Notes: generated by a model from the letters alone, not told the origin. 64,000 bases of DNA from Anaerohalosphaera lusitana (GCF_002007645.1 NZ_CP019791.1:1-64000); one strand, 5' to 3'. Shown: positions 37,449 through 46,383, counted from the stretch's first letter. Numbers and translations: made by a program.

Positions 37449-38841
37449 AATGCAAAGCAAACTGTTCGATATCGGCCGGGTAAGTGCAGCGCTGGATAAG
37501 GTCGAGACGCTGCCTACCAAGGGTCAGATCGTGCGCGTATCGGGTACGATAGTCGAAAGCAAAGGGCCGAACGTGGGCCTGGGTGAGCTTTGCGGGATCC
37601 ATCTTGATGACGGCAATCGGGTGCTGGCGGAGGTAATCGGTTTTCGCGAGAGCAAGCTGGTGCTGCTGCCGCTGGATGAGATAAACGGGATTCGGCCGGG
37701 CAATATAGTAACGGGCAGAGCGAAGCAGAGGAACCTGAAGGTCGGGCCTTCGATTTTGGGCCGGGTTCTGGACGGGCTGGGAAGGCCGATTGACGGCAAG
37801 GGACCTTTGACGGGGTCCGATGAACGGACGGTAGAGAATGCAGGCGTTTGCCCGTTAAGCAGGAAAAAAATTAGCGAGCCGTTGTCGCTTGGGATACGTT
37901 CGATAGACGGGATGATAACATGCGGCAAGGGTCAGCGCGTCGGCATATTCGCGGGAAGCGGTGTCGGTAAGAGCGTGCTGATGGGTGAGATCGCAAAATC
38001 CAGCGAGGCGGACGTGAACGTTGTCGCGCTGGTGGGTGAGCGTGGAAGGGAAGTGCGGGAGTTTCTGGAAGAAAACCTTGGGCCGGAAGGTCTGGCGAGG
38101 AGTGTGGTGGTTGTTGCGACGTCGGATTCGGCGGCGGTACAGCGTGTGCGGGCGGGGTTCGTTGCGGCGACTATCGCGGAGTATTTTCGTGACCAGGGCA
38201 TGGACGTGCTGTTCATGATGGATTCGCTGACGAGGCTCGCGCAGGCGCAGCGGGAGATCGGGCTGTCGGCAGGTGAGCCGCCCGCGACGAAGGGATATTG
38301 TCCGAGTGTATTCAAGCTTCTGCCGAAACTGATCGAGAGGCTGGGGTGCGGGAGCAAGGGTTCGATCACGGGTATGCTTACGGTACTGACGGAGGGGGAC
38401 GATATGAACGATCCGGTGGCGGACAGTGCGCGGTCGCTGCTGGACGGGCACATGGTGCTGACGCGAAAGCTGGCGGAAAAGGGACATTATCCAGCGATAG
38501 ATATTTTGGCCAGTGTGAGCAGGCTGATGACGACGGTTGCGAGTGATGAGCATGTCGCGGCGGCGAGGAAGCTGAAAGAAATTTACGCGACGTATGCAGA
38601 CGCTGAGGATCTGATCAATATTGGTGCGTTTCAGCCGGGCAGCAACATGAGGATCGATGCGGCGGTTGCGCTGATAGAGGATGTGCGGGACTTTTTGATA
38701 CAGCATGTCAATCAGAGGACGGGTTTCGGCAAGACCGTTGCGCGGCTGGTGGAGATCGCGAATGCGTGGGATCAGATGATCGCGCAGGACGGTCAGACGG
38801 TCGCGGCGGGCAGTGAGGCGAACAGCGGGCAGATGAGGTGA
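37441..38841 (+). CDS. fliI: Flagellum-specific ATPase FliI
   Basis: FliI is the hexameric ATPase of the flagellar type III export apparatus. The 466-residue protein has the P-loop AGSGVGKS at 171-178, the catalytic Glu in VALVGERGREV, Walker B DVLFMMDSLTRLAQAQREIGL, and the AATPase signature. Length matches the family. It is flanked by its regulators fliH and fliJ. Confidence 0.97.
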   Translation: MNEMQSKLFDIGRVSAALDKVETLPTKGQIVRVSGTIVESKGPNVGLGELCGIHLDDGNRVLAEVIGFRESKLVLLPLDEINGIRPGNIVTGRAKQRNLKVGPSILGRVLDGLGRPIDGKGPLTGSDERTVENAGVCPLSRKKISEPLSLGIRSIDGMITCGKGQRVGIFAGSGVGKSVLMGEIAKSSEADVNVVALVGERGREVREFLEENLGPEGLARSVVVVATSDSAAVQRVRAGFVAATIAEYFRDQGMDVLFMMDSLTRLAQAQREIGLSAGEPPATKGYCPSVFKLLPKLIERLGCGSKGSITGMLTVLTEGDDMNDPVADSARSLLDGHMVLTRKLAEKGHYPAIDILASVSRLMTTVASDEHVAAARKLKEIYATYADAEDLINIGAFQPGSNMRIDAAVALIEDVRDFLIQHVNQRTGFGKTVARLVEIANAWDQMIAQDGQTVAAGSEANSGQMR

Positions 38842-38845
38842 TGCG

Positions 38846-39301
38846 ATGGCGCGGTTCGTCTGGCGGCTGGATAAGGTTTTGAATGCCAAGGGAAAACTGG
38901 AACAAGCGAAAGAAGCGGAGATACATGCGGTTGCGGCGGAGATCGTGAGAGTCGATCGGCAGATCGGGAGTATCCGTTCGAAGCTGCGGGTGATGGGAGG
39001 CAAGCTCGGTGAGCTGGGGGGCGCGGAGCGGTTGCAGAAACAGCAGATGTATTTGAGCCATGCTCAGTACAGCGAGCAGGAGATAACGCAGCTCGGTCAT
39101 AAACGCGGCGAGCTGGAGAAGATTCGGCAGGAGAAGACGGCTGAGCTGGCGGAGATACGGAGGTCGATAAAGGTGCTGGAAAAGCTGAGGGAGAAAGCGA
39201 AGCAGGAATGGACGGAGGAGCAGGAGAAGATCGAGCAGAAGGAAACTGACGATCTGAACAATACGAGAAGTGCGAGAAGGCTGGCCGGCGAGGCGGTCTG
39301 A
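38846..39301 (+). CDS. fliJ: Flagellar export chaperone FliJ
   Basis: FliJ is the coiled-coil rod that sits in the FliI hexamer. The 151-residue protein is almost wholly helical and charged, with the N-terminal FVWRLDKVLNAKGKLEQAKE typical of FliJ. It starts five bases after the fliI stop. Identity rests on this start, the coiled coil and the fliH-fliI-fliJ order. Confidence 0.88.
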   Translation: MARFVWRLDKVLNAKGKLEQAKEAEIHAVAAEIVRVDRQIGSIRSKLRVMGGKLGELGGAERLQKQQMYLSHAQYSEQEITQLGHKRGELEKIRQEKTAELAEIRRSIKVLEKLREKAKQEWTEEQEKIEQKETDDLNNTRSARRLAGEAV

Positions 39302-39339
39302 GTTTGATATTTGTTAGTCCGGTTCATTGGAGATGATCC

Positions 39340-40068
39340 ATGGGAATCAAAAATATAATCATAATGTCGGTGATCGGCCTGGTTAGTTTTGCGGGTGCGT
39401 TCGGGTTCGGGCTGTTGACGCGAGAGAAGAAGGCTCCGGAGCAGAGTCAGAACCAGGATGGGCAGGTGCAGGGCGCTGGTGCTGGGGCGATGGACGGAAC
39501 TACGCCGGGGGACGGCGAGAGCGGTGAGACGATCGCGCTGGCGAAGAACAAGATCAAGGAGATCGAGCGGAACCTGGAGGCGGAGAATCCGCAGCGGACG
39601 ATGACCGAGCAGCAGCTAAAGACGCTGATATATGATGTGCGGAGTCGGCTGGATGATTTCAAGCAGCGTGAGGAGCGGATCGCTAAGAAGGAAGAGCGGC
39701 TGGCGGTGACACAGCAGGAATTGCAGAAGAATATCAAGGAGCTGAGCGATCTGCGGGTCAAGCTTGCGGGGGCGGTAACGTCGCTGCAGCAGGAGAGGCA
39801 GGCGCTGGAGCAGACGATTATCAAGGTGGAAGCGCTGGAGTCGCAGAATGTGAAGAAGACGGCGGCGGTTTACGACAAGATGAAGAGTGATCAGGCGGCG
39901 GAAGTGCTTTCGAATATGGCTGAGAATAATCAGTTGGAATACGCGGTTAAGATTCTTTACTACATGACCGAAAGAACCTGTGCGAATGCATTGGGTGAGA
40001 TCAGCCGGGACGAACCGTCAATGGCGGCTGTGATGAGTGATAAACTGCGTTTAATCAAAGAAGAATAG
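39340..40068 (+). CDS. MotE-like / MgtE N-terminal domain coiled-coil protein
   Basis: A 242-residue protein with an N-terminal membrane helix (about 5-25), a Gly/Gln linker, a long coiled coil (about 65-175) and a C-terminal helical domain (YDKMKSDQAAEVLSNMAENNQLEYAVKILYYM) resembling the MgtE intracellular N-domain found in FliG-like and MotE proteins. MotE is a periplasmic chaperone for the stator partner MotC in some bacteria; the name here rests on the architecture and its place directly before motA. A role in stator or export-chaperone assembly is likely. Confidence 0.7.
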   Translation: MGIKNIIIMSVIGLVSFAGAFGFGLLTREKKAPEQSQNQDGQVQGAGAGAMDGTTPGDGESGETIALAKNKIKEIERNLEAENPQRTMTEQQLKTLIYDVRSRLDDFKQREERIAKKEERLAVTQQELQKNIKELSDLRVKLAGAVTSLQQERQALEQTIIKVEALESQNVKKTAAVYDKMKSDQAAEVLSNMAENNQLEYAVKILYYMTERTCANALGEISRDEPSMAAVMSDKLRLIKEE

Positions 40069-40078
40069 GGATCGCAAT

Positions 40079-40849
40079 ATGGATATCGCAACAGTAGTTG
40101 GTGTGCTTGCTGGTTTTGCGCTGATTATAGGTGCGATTTTATCGGGCGGCTCATTGAAGATCTTCGTCAATGTGCCGTCGCTGCTTATCGTTGTGGGGGG
40201 TATGCTGTGTTCGGTGCTGATACATTTTTCGCTGGGGCAGTTTCTGGCGATCTTTGCGGTGATCAAGAACGCATTTTTCCATAAGGCGCATTCGCCGGTG
40301 ATACTGATCCAGCAGATGGTCAATTTTGCGGCGATTAATCGGCGTGACGGGGCGCTGGCGCTGGAGCAGGAGATGCGGAAGGTGGACGATCCGTTTTTGG
40401 TGAAGGGATTGCAGGCGCTGGTTGACGGGCAGGAAGAGGATGATATACGGGCGCTGATGGGGATGGAGACGGAATATATGCAGGCGAGGCACGGGGACGG
40501 GAAGAAGATTCTGGAGTTTATGGGGGCGTCGGCGCCGGCGTTCGGTATGGTGGGGACGCTGATCGGGCTGGTGCAGATGCTGCAGAATATGTCTTCGCCG
40601 GACGATATCGGACAGGGTATGGCGACTGCGTTGCTGACTACGTTTTATGGGGCGTTGCTTGCGAACCTGGTGTTTATACCGATGGCGGGCAAGCTGGGTC
40701 AGTATTCCAAGAGCGAGACGCTGGCGATGGAGATGATCACGGAGGGTGTTTGTGCGATCGTTCGCGGGGACAGCCCGACGGTGGTTCGTGAGAAGATGCA
40801 GGCGTTTGTTTCGGCGAGTAAGAGAGCGGACGTTAAGGTTACGATCTGA
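40079..40849 (+). CDS. motA: Flagellar motor stator protein MotA
   Basis: MotA forms the proton or sodium channel with MotB. The 256-residue protein shows four membrane helices and the conserved ILEFMGASAPAFGMVGTLIGLVQML and MATALLTTFYGALLANLVFIPMAGKL. The cytoplasmic loop is of family type. It overlaps the first motB-like gene (TGATG). The coupling ion cannot be told from sequence. Confidence 0.95.
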   Translation: MDIATVVGVLAGFALIIGAILSGGSLKIFVNVPSLLIVVGGMLCSVLIHFSLGQFLAIFAVIKNAFFHKAHSPVILIQQMVNFAAINRRDGALALEQEMRKVDDPFLVKGLQALVDGQEEDDIRALMGMETEYMQARHGDGKKILEFMGASAPAFGMVGTLIGLVQMLQNMSSPDDIGQGMATALLTTFYGALLANLVFIPMAGKLGQYSKSETLAMEMITEGVCAIVRGDSPTVVREKMQAFVSASKRADVKVTI

Positions 40850-41520
40850 TGGCCAGGAACCGCAGCAAAAAGCCAGTGGAGGACGACGGCGATCCGGGTG
40901 CGCCGGAATGGATGGTCACGTTCAGTGACTGTATGACGCTGCTGCTGACGTTTTTTGTGCTTTTGCTGAGTTTTGCGACGTTCGATAATGGGGAATTCAA
41001 CAGTTTCAGTAACGCGTTCGGGAAGGGGAACAAATCCGTAAAGGCGGCGAGCGGGACGCCCAAAGACGGGATGAACGAACCGCAGCAGATCATACCAGTG
41101 GAAGAGGTGAGCAAGGGCAGCCGGGTGCCGTCGGTTACGAAGGACCCTACGGGGAACATGGTGCAGCAGAAGCGGCTGACGGATTATCGGAATCAGAAGG
41201 TATTCGCGGTGTCGTCGGAGGACGTTTTTGTGGCGATGGGTACGGTGCTGAACAAGGACGGCAAGGCGATACTGGAGGATATGGCGAAGTTTCTGGAGCT
41301 GGTGCCTGCGCGGGTGGTGATAAGTGAGAATGACGGGGCGGAGCCGGGCAAGGCGGACAAGGTTGGGCTGAGCCGGGCGTGTTCGGTGATGGAGGCGCTG
41401 GTGGATAAGGGGGTGGACAGGGAGCTTATCAGTGTGACGGCGTCGAATATGCTGGATGATACGCATCGGCGGGAGAGTCGACAGCTCGTTATAACGCTGC
41501 TGGAAGAGGAGGTGTACTGA
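40849..41520 (+). CDS. motB: MotB-like stator protein 1
   Basis: A 223-residue protein with an N-terminal cytoplasmic stretch, a single membrane helix holding the ion-conducting Asp (MVTFSDCMTLLLTFFVLLLSF), and a C-terminal OmpA-like peptidoglycan-binding domain (VLNKDGKAILEDMAKFLELV, SRACSVMEALVDKG). It overlaps both neighbours by the TGATG arrangement, so motA and the two motB-like genes are co-translated. The OmpA domain is diverged. Confidence 0.88.
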   Translation: MARNRSKKPVEDDGDPGAPEWMVTFSDCMTLLLTFFVLLLSFATFDNGEFNSFSNAFGKGNKSVKAASGTPKDGMNEPQQIIPVEEVSKGSRVPSVTKDPTGNMVQQKRLTDYRNQKVFAVSSEDVFVAMGTVLNKDGKAILEDMAKFLELVPARVVISENDGAEPGKADKVGLSRACSVMEALVDKGVDRELISVTASNMLDDTHRRESRQLVITLLEEEVY

Positions 41521-42239
41521 TGCCTCCGGTCAAAGAAGAAAAGATGAAGGTGCCGACGTATATCGTGACGTTTTCGGACATGGTGACGCTGCTTTTGACG
41601 TTTTTTGTGCTTTTATTGACGCTGGCGGAGACGCAGGACGAGGTGCTGTTCGAGAAGGGCAAGCAGTCGTTTATTGAGGCGGTAAGTTCATACGGGATGG
41701 CGGGTTATGCGTTCAACCAGGAGAGCAAGGTCGAGTTCGGCAAGGAGACGACGCGGTATAAGACCGAGGGGAAGAGCGAAACGGACGAGGATATTACGGT
41801 GGATCCTGAGGAGGAGACGCTGCGGCGGATATTCAAGGAGCTTGAGGATCAGATGCGGATCACGCCGTCGCAGATACGGGGGGCGAATCCGGCTTACAGT
41901 GTGACGGATATTGTTTTTGAGGCGGGGAGCTCGACGCTGAGTGAGAAGGATGAGGAGTTTTTGAAGGATTTTTCGGAGGATCTGCAGCAGAACGTCGCGA
42001 GCGATGAGCTGACGATATATGTGGTCGGGATATCGCGGGACGAGGGGAACATATCAAACATGTGGCAGATCTCGGCGGAGCGGGCGCAGGCGGCGGCGGA
42101 TTATCTGCGAGGTACGCTGGATGAGGGCTGTGAGTGGGCGGTCCGGAGCTGGGGGGCGGGTGACGGAGGCAGATGGGCAGGCGAGAAGGGTGTGATATCA
42201 GAGCAATCGGACATTGTTTTATCCGTGCTTGGCGAGTGA
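41520..42239 (+). CDS. MotB-like stator protein 2
   Basis: A second MotB-like protein, 239 residues, sharing the membrane helix motif (VTFSDMVTLLLTFFVLLLT) with its neighbour but otherwise different. The C-terminal OmpA-like part (IVFEAGSSTLSEKDEEFL, ISAERAQAAADYL) is closer to the canonical peptidoglycan-binding motif. One MotA with two MotB forms could give a mixed stator or an ion-specific or load-dependent subunit choice. Confidence 0.85.
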   Translation: MPPVKEEKMKVPTYIVTFSDMVTLLLTFFVLLLTLAETQDEVLFEKGKQSFIEAVSSYGMAGYAFNQESKVEFGKETTRYKTEGKSETDEDITVDPEEETLRRIFKELEDQMRITPSQIRGANPAYSVTDIVFEAGSSTLSEKDEEFLKDFSEDLQQNVASDELTIYVVGISRDEGNISNMWQISAERAQAAADYLRGTLDEGCEWAVRSWGAGDGGRWAGEKGVISEQSDIVLSVLGE

Positions 42240-42461
42240 TCGGCGGCACGGGTGTCAAATAATTGAACGTCCCATAAAAATCGGCGGGTGAATACGGGGG
42301 TATGGGGGTGGTTTGCGGGGTCACAGGGGGATTTGGGGGCTACCGGCATGCGATTTGCACAATCCAGGTGTGTACCCGCGGAGCCGACTGACTGCTTGAT
42401 CCATTCATTTCTGCGGGCACTTCAAAGTACGAAATAATGACACATTTGGAGAGCCGGCGGT
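42240..42461. other. Intergenic region before fliO
   Basis: G-rich tract (around 42294-42345) followed by a sigma-54-like promoter at 42344-42359. No gene is visible. Confidence 0.4.
42344..42359 (+). promoter_or_regulatory. Sigma-54-like promoter of the fliO operon
   Basis: CGGCAT (42344-42349), five bases, TTGCA (42355-42359); the invariant GG and GC are ten bases apart. It is 103 bases before the fliO start. Two bases of the -24 hexamer are off consensus. Confidence 0.6.
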
Positions 42462-42881
42462 ATGCTGGAAGCGATCGAAAAAGCAAAATATCTGTTCATA
42501 ATGCTCGTTTTTACGGCTTGCGGGGTTGGTTTTGCGGCTGAGGACGGCGGTGAGGGTCCTGATTTTGGCATGAAGGACGGCGGGGACAGTTATATAGGCG
42601 AGATACTGGTGTCAATCGTGCTGGTGGGGGTTCTGGGCTGGCTGGCGTGGTGGCTGTCGAAAAAATACGCGCCGAAGCTGCGGTCGATGCGGGGCAAGCA
42701 CATGAACGTGGTGGAAACCATGTATCTGGGGCCCAACAAGACGGTGCACCTGCTGGAGGTGGGGGCCAAGACGCTGCTTATCGGCAGTACGAACGAGAAT
42801 ATCCGGCTGCTGGACGATGTGACGGGTACGCTGGCGGATGAGCTTGACGTGGAGAATCCAGAGGTGTTCGATGGCCGGTAA
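42462..42881 (+). CDS. fliO: Flagellar biosynthesis protein FliO
   Basis: FliO helps assemble the FliP ring of the export gate. The 139-residue protein has an N-terminal hydrophobic segment (possible signal or anchor), a membrane helix (about 46-66, VSIVLVGVLGWLAWWL), and a basic SH3-like cytoplasmic domain (MNVVETMYLGPNKTVHLLEVGAKTLLIG) characteristic of FliO. It overlaps the fliP start by 11 bases. Confidence 0.88.
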   Translation: MLEAIEKAKYLFIMLVFTACGVGFAAEDGGEGPDFGMKDGGDSYIGEILVSIVLVGVLGWLAWWLSKKYAPKLRSMRGKHMNVVETMYLGPNKTVHLLEVGAKTLLIGSTNENIRLLDDVTGTLADELDVENPEVFDGR

Positions 42882-43686
42882 GATGAGATTTTTATTGGTT
42901 GGGATGCTGCTGGCGGCGGTTTTGGTTCCGTTTGCGGGTGCGGCTGAGGGTGACGAGGCCGGGCAGAGTAACGTGACGAACGGTACGATGCCTTCGGTTC
43001 CGCAGGTGCTGGATGTGATAGATAAGGCGACGGCGGCTGAGAACCTGGAGGAGGATCAGGCGTGGTCCGGGCCGATTAAGATGGTGATCGTGTTCGCGGT
43101 GCTGGCGATACTGCCGAGCCTGCTGATCATGATGACGTCGTTTACGCGGATCATCATTGTGCTTTCGTTCGTGAGGCGTGCCCTTTCGACGCAGAATATT
43201 CCGCCGACGATAGCGATAATCGGGCTGGCTCTGTTTTTGACGCTGTTCACGATGGCGCCGACGTTTTCGCAGGTGAACGAGAAGGCTATTCAGCCATATC
43301 TGAATGAGGACATGGAGTTTGCCGATGCGATGACGCTGACGGGCGAGTCGATGAAGGATTTTATGATACGCCAGACGAGGAAGAACGACCTGAAGCTTTT
43401 CGTGCAGATGTCGGGGATCGAGCCGCCTGAGTCGCCGGAGGATGTGGCGATGCATGTTGCGATACCGGCATTTATTATCAGTGAATTCCGGACGGCGTTT
43501 GAGATCGGATGTCTGCTGTTTATTCCGTTTTTGCTGATCGACCTGGTGACGGCGAGCATACTGCTGAGTGCGGGTATGATGATGCTGCCGCCGGCGATGA
43601 TATCGCTGCCGTTCAAGCTGATCCTGTTTATTCTGGTGGATGGGTGGGGCTTGCTGGCGAAGAGTTTGAGTTTGAGTTTTCAGTGA
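42871..43686 (+). CDS. fliP: Flagellar biosynthesis protein FliP
   Basis: FliP is the main ring of the export gate. The chosen ATG at 42871 gives 271 residues with a signal peptide (MRFLLVGMLLAAVLVPFAGAA); longer in-frame starts lie within fliO. Family motifs are MMTSFTRIIIVLSFVRRALS, PPTIAIIGLALFLT and FLLIDLVTASILLSAGMMMLPP. Next is an unusual 456-base insert before fliQ. Confidence 0.95.
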   Translation: MAGKMRFLLVGMLLAAVLVPFAGAAEGDEAGQSNVTNGTMPSVPQVLDVIDKATAAENLEEDQAWSGPIKMVIVFAVLAILPSLLIMMTSFTRIIIVLSFVRRALSTQNIPPTIAIIGLALFLTLFTMAPTFSQVNEKAIQPYLNEDMEFADAMTLTGESMKDFMIRQTRKNDLKLFVQMSGIEPPESPEDVAMHVAIPAFIISEFRTAFEIGCLLFIPFLLIDLVTASILLSAGMMMLPPAMISLPFKLILFILVDGWGLLAKSLSLSFQ

Positions 43687-43696
43687 GTATGCGAAG

Positions 43697-43735
43697 GGCG
43701 TTGCGTGGGGACTCGCGACTTAGTCGTCGCTCGCG
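43697..43735 (+). repeat. 39-bp direct repeat in the fliP-fliQ insert (second copy 43957-43995)
   Basis: Both copies begin GGCGTTGCGTGGGG and end TCGTCGCTCGCG without a mismatch, 260 bases apart. Confidence 0.9.
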
Positions 43736-43800
43736 ATTTTTGGCTGCATGCGGTTGTTGTGCGATGTACTTGTGATAGAAAGTTATGTGAGAGGCGATAC

Positions 43801-43833
43801 GTTCTCTGGATCTCAAATCAAGTTTGGGATGAC
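43801..43833 (-). repeat. Inverted copy of the 27-kb hairpin module
   Basis: On the minus strand this begins GTCATCCCAAACTTG and ends GATCCAGAGAAC, as at 27464-27496, with one different base in the stem (GAGA for GGGA). Confidence 0.9.
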
Positions 43834-43870
43834 AACCTTGGCCCGCTGCTTGCGTTTTTTTGGGTGAATT

Positions 43871-44102
43871 CGATTTTGGTTGGGCTGTTGAAATTGTCGG
43901 CTTTGAGATTGCCACGTCGCCTTCGGCTCCTCGCAATGACAGGAAAGAACGCGGCTGGCGTTGCGTGGGGACTCGCGACTTAGTCGTCGCTCGCGTTTTT
44001 TATTGATGGATGCGATTTTGGTTGTGCTGTTGGAATTGTTGGCTTTGGGATTGCCACGTCGCCTTCGGCTCCTCGCAATGACAGGAAAGAACGCGGTTGG
44101 CG
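43871..44102 (+). repeat. 90-bp near-identical repeat pair (43871-43960 and 44013-44102)
   Basis: Copies match at nearly every base and both end with the module complementary to GCGAGGAGCCGAAGGCGACG found as a diverged form in the array at 28.09-28.12 kb. Confidence 0.85.
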
Positions 44103-44142
44103 CAAGATGACATTGGATTTATAGTTAGATCGGGATGGATCT

Positions 44143-44412
44143 ATGGATACTAGTTGGGTTGTATATCTTGGTAAGCATACGCTGGAGACGGCGTTGCTTG
44201 TGGCGGCTCCTATACTTGGGGTTTGTGCGCTGGTCGGTGTAGTGGTTTCGCTGCTGCAGGCGGTTACTTCGATACGGGACATGTCGCTTTCGATCGTGCC
44301 CAAGCTGATCGGGGTGGGGTTGACGGCGCTTTTATTCGGCAACTGGATGCTGGGTGTGCTGCTGAAGTTCACGGGCGAGATATTCGGTTATATTCAGGCG
44401 TACGGTCAGTAG
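44143..44412 (+). CDS. fliQ: Flagellar biosynthesis protein FliQ
   Basis: Small export-gate protein with two membrane helices. The 89-residue product matches the family in length and in GKHTLETALLVAAPILGVCALVGVVVSLLQAVTSIRDMSL and KLIGVGLTALLFGNWML. It is followed one base later by fliR. Confidence 0.95.
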   Translation: MDTSWVVYLGKHTLETALLVAAPILGVCALVGVVVSLLQAVTSIRDMSLSIVPKLIGVGLTALLFGNWMLGVLLKFTGEIFGYIQAYGQ

Positions 44413-44413
44413 G

Positions 44414-45166
44414 ATGACGTTTACCTCGGCGACACTTTTAGGGTTTGTGCTGGTTCTGACTCGGCTGTCGGTTTTTTTCGCTACGGCTCCGATCTTCAGT
44501 TGGATCACGATCCCGGTGCGTATAAAGGTGGGGCTGGCGCTGTTCTGCAGTTTTTTCTTTTCACTTTCGCTGTCGCCTCCGGAGATCGGTGCTGGGGTTG
44601 GGCTGCTGGAAGTCGTGCTTATGTTCATGATGGAGGGGATATACGGGCTTTCGCTTGGGCTGATACTCACGATGCTGTATTCGGCGGTGAAAGTATGCGG
44701 GCGGATACTGGAAATGCAGATGGCGATGTCGATGGCTCAGGAGATGGACCCGTTCAGGGGTGAGCGTCAGCAGCCGTTGTCGATTCTGTTTGAGATCATA
44801 TTTTTGCTGCTGCTGCTCTCGGCGAATGTGCATCATATGTTTCTGGAGCTGCTGCATACAAGCTTCGAGGCATTTGGGCCGGGTGAATTTCCGGGGGTGG
44901 CGGGCATGACGCAGGCGGTGATCGAGGCGGGTTCGATGATGCTTGTTTTCGGGTTGCGGCTGGCGATACCGGCACTTGTGGTATTTACGATATTGATGGT
45001 GGTGCTGGCGGTGATGGCGAGGATCGCGCCGGAGATGAACATACTGTTTTTGAGCCTGCCGTTTAAGGTGGGGCTGGGTTTGCTGATAGCGGCGTACCTG
45101 GTTCCTTACATACAGACGTATGTCAGTGAGTATGCGAATGCGGTGGGCAGGATGCTGCCGATATAG
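44414..45166 (+). CDS. fliR: Flagellar biosynthesis protein FliR
   Basis: FliR completes the FliPQR export channel. The 250-residue protein has about six membrane helices and family motifs (TRLSVFFATAPIFSW, IPVRIKVGLALFCSF, MQMAMSMAQEMDPF, LFLSLPFKVGLGLLI). It is 16 bases before flhB. Confidence 0.95.
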   Translation: MTFTSATLLGFVLVLTRLSVFFATAPIFSWITIPVRIKVGLALFCSFFFSLSLSPPEIGAGVGLLEVVLMFMMEGIYGLSLGLILTMLYSAVKVCGRILEMQMAMSMAQEMDPFRGERQQPLSILFEIIFLLLLLSANVHHMFLELLHTSFEAFGPGEFPGVAGMTQAVIEAGSMMLVFGLRLAIPALVVFTILMVVLAVMARIAPEMNILFLSLPFKVGLGLLIAAYLVPYIQTYVSEYANAVGRMLPI

Positions 45167-45182
45167 TTTGACGGAGTAGTTA

Positions 45183-46250
45183 ATGGCGGATAAACCAGCA
45201 GGCGAACGTACCGAACAACCAACCCCGCGACGGCTGCGTAAGGCCCGTGAGGACGGGCAGGCTCCGCAGAGTCAGGAGCTGCCGGCGGTTGCTTCGATCG
45301 TGGCGCTGCTGCTGGCGTTCGTGGCTGGGGGGAGCGGGCTGTTCGGATGGTTCCGTGAGCTGATAAGGAATGCGTGCACGTGTAATTTTCAGGCACTGGA
45401 GACGAGCGGGGCGTTTATGAAGTACGCGAGCGGGATAATTAAGGGGATGATCGGGGCGATGTCGCCTTTCTTTATCGCTGTGTTCGTGGCGGGTGTGATG
45501 AGTACGGTGGTGGTGAGCGGGCTGAACTTTTCGCCTAAGGCTGTAAAGTTCAAGCTGTCGGCTATATCGCCTGTGAAGGGTTTCAAGAAACTGTTCGGCA
45601 TACAGTCAGTCATCAAGCTGGTACTTTCGGTTTTGAAGCTGATCTTCGTTGGCATGCTGGTGTGGTTTTATCTGGATGACAAGCTTGAGAGCATGGCGTC
45701 GCTGAGGTGGGCGTGGCCGGACAATCTGCTGAAGATACTGGGTGAGCCGGTGCTTGGGATCATGATACGGATATGCATCGGGCTGATAATTATCGCTCTG
45801 ATAGATGTGGCTTTTCAAAAGTGGAAGTACATACGTGATCTGAAGATGACCAAACAGGAGATCAAGGAAGAACGCAAAAGCGAGGAGGGGTCGCCGGAGG
45901 TCAAGTCGAAGATCCGTCAGCAGCAGATGGCGATGGCGAGCAAGCGTATGCTGGCGGAGGTGCCGAAGGCTGACGTGGTGCTGGTCAACCCGACGCACGT
46001 TGCGGTGGCGTTGAAGTATGACTCGAAGAAGTCGGACGCGCCGGTGGTTATCGCGAAGGGTGGGGATCATCTTTGTGAACGGATCAAGGAAGTTGCGAGG
46101 TCGTACGGGGTGCCGATCGTGCGCAGGCCGAAGCTGGCGAGGACGATATTCGCGAACGTTGAGCTTGATCAGAGCATACCGGAATCGCTGTTTATGGCGG
46201 TTGCGGAGGTGCTGGCGATGATACAGAGGATGCGTCAGCGGAGGCAGTAG
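45183..46250 (+). CDS. flhB: Flagellar biosynthesis protein FlhB
   Basis: FlhB is the substrate-specificity switch of the export gate. The 355-residue protein has the Arg/Lys-rich N-terminus (ERTEQPTPRRLRKAREDGQ), four membrane helices and the autocleavage motif NPTH at 269-272, the same positions as in the Escherichia coli protein. FliK in the window is its partner for the switch. Confidence 0.97.
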   Translation: MADKPAGERTEQPTPRRLRKAREDGQAPQSQELPAVASIVALLLAFVAGGSGLFGWFRELIRNACTCNFQALETSGAFMKYASGIIKGMIGAMSPFFIAVFVAGVMSTVVVSGLNFSPKAVKFKLSAISPVKGFKKLFGIQSVIKLVLSVLKLIFVGMLVWFYLDDKLESMASLRWAWPDNLLKILGEPVLGIMIRICIGLIIIALIDVAFQKWKYIRDLKMTKQEIKEERKSEEGSPEVKSKIRQQQMAMASKRMLAEVPKADVVLVNPTHVAVALKYDSKKSDAPVVIAKGGDHLCERIKEVARSYGVPIVRRPKLARTIFANVELDQSIPESLFMAVAEVLAMIQRMRQRRQ

Positions 46251-46314
46251 GCTGGGTGATGCTTGTCGGGTGGGCGGCTGTGTTCGATTATTCACGCCAA
46301 TCTTATCTGAGGTC

Positions 46315-46343
46315 TGGCAATGGGGGCGGGGTTTGAGTATAAT
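46315..46343 (+). promoter_or_regulatory. Candidate promoter of the FlhA-like chimera
   Basis: A perfect TATAAT at 46338-46343, 17 bases after TGGCAA (46315-46320, 3 of 6 to TTGACA). The 133-base gap after flhB makes a separate promoter plausible. Confidence 0.5.
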
Positions 46344-46383
46344 GCCTGCGTTTTGAATGGTAAAACTGTGCAGGCAGGAAGTG

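Larger units (their letters stand above)
43687..44142. other. Repeat-rich insert between fliP and fliQ
   Basis: Export-gate genes fliP, fliQ and fliR are usually packed, but here fliP and fliQ are separated by 456 bases without a gene. The insert contains two 39-base identical copies (43697-43735 and 43957-43995), two 90-base near-identical copies (43871-43960 and 44013-44102, offset 142), a 33-base module (43801-43833) that is the reverse complement, with one mismatch, of the hairpin module of the array at 27.4-28.1 kb, and the GCGAGGAGC-type module (43907-43940, 44049-44082). Apparent frames in it are not genes. Confidence 0.85.

Noticed and set aside
43509-43983. Plus-strand frames in the fliP-fliQ insert
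   Set aside because: They begin inside fliP in another frame or cover the dispersed repeats; no protein similarity.
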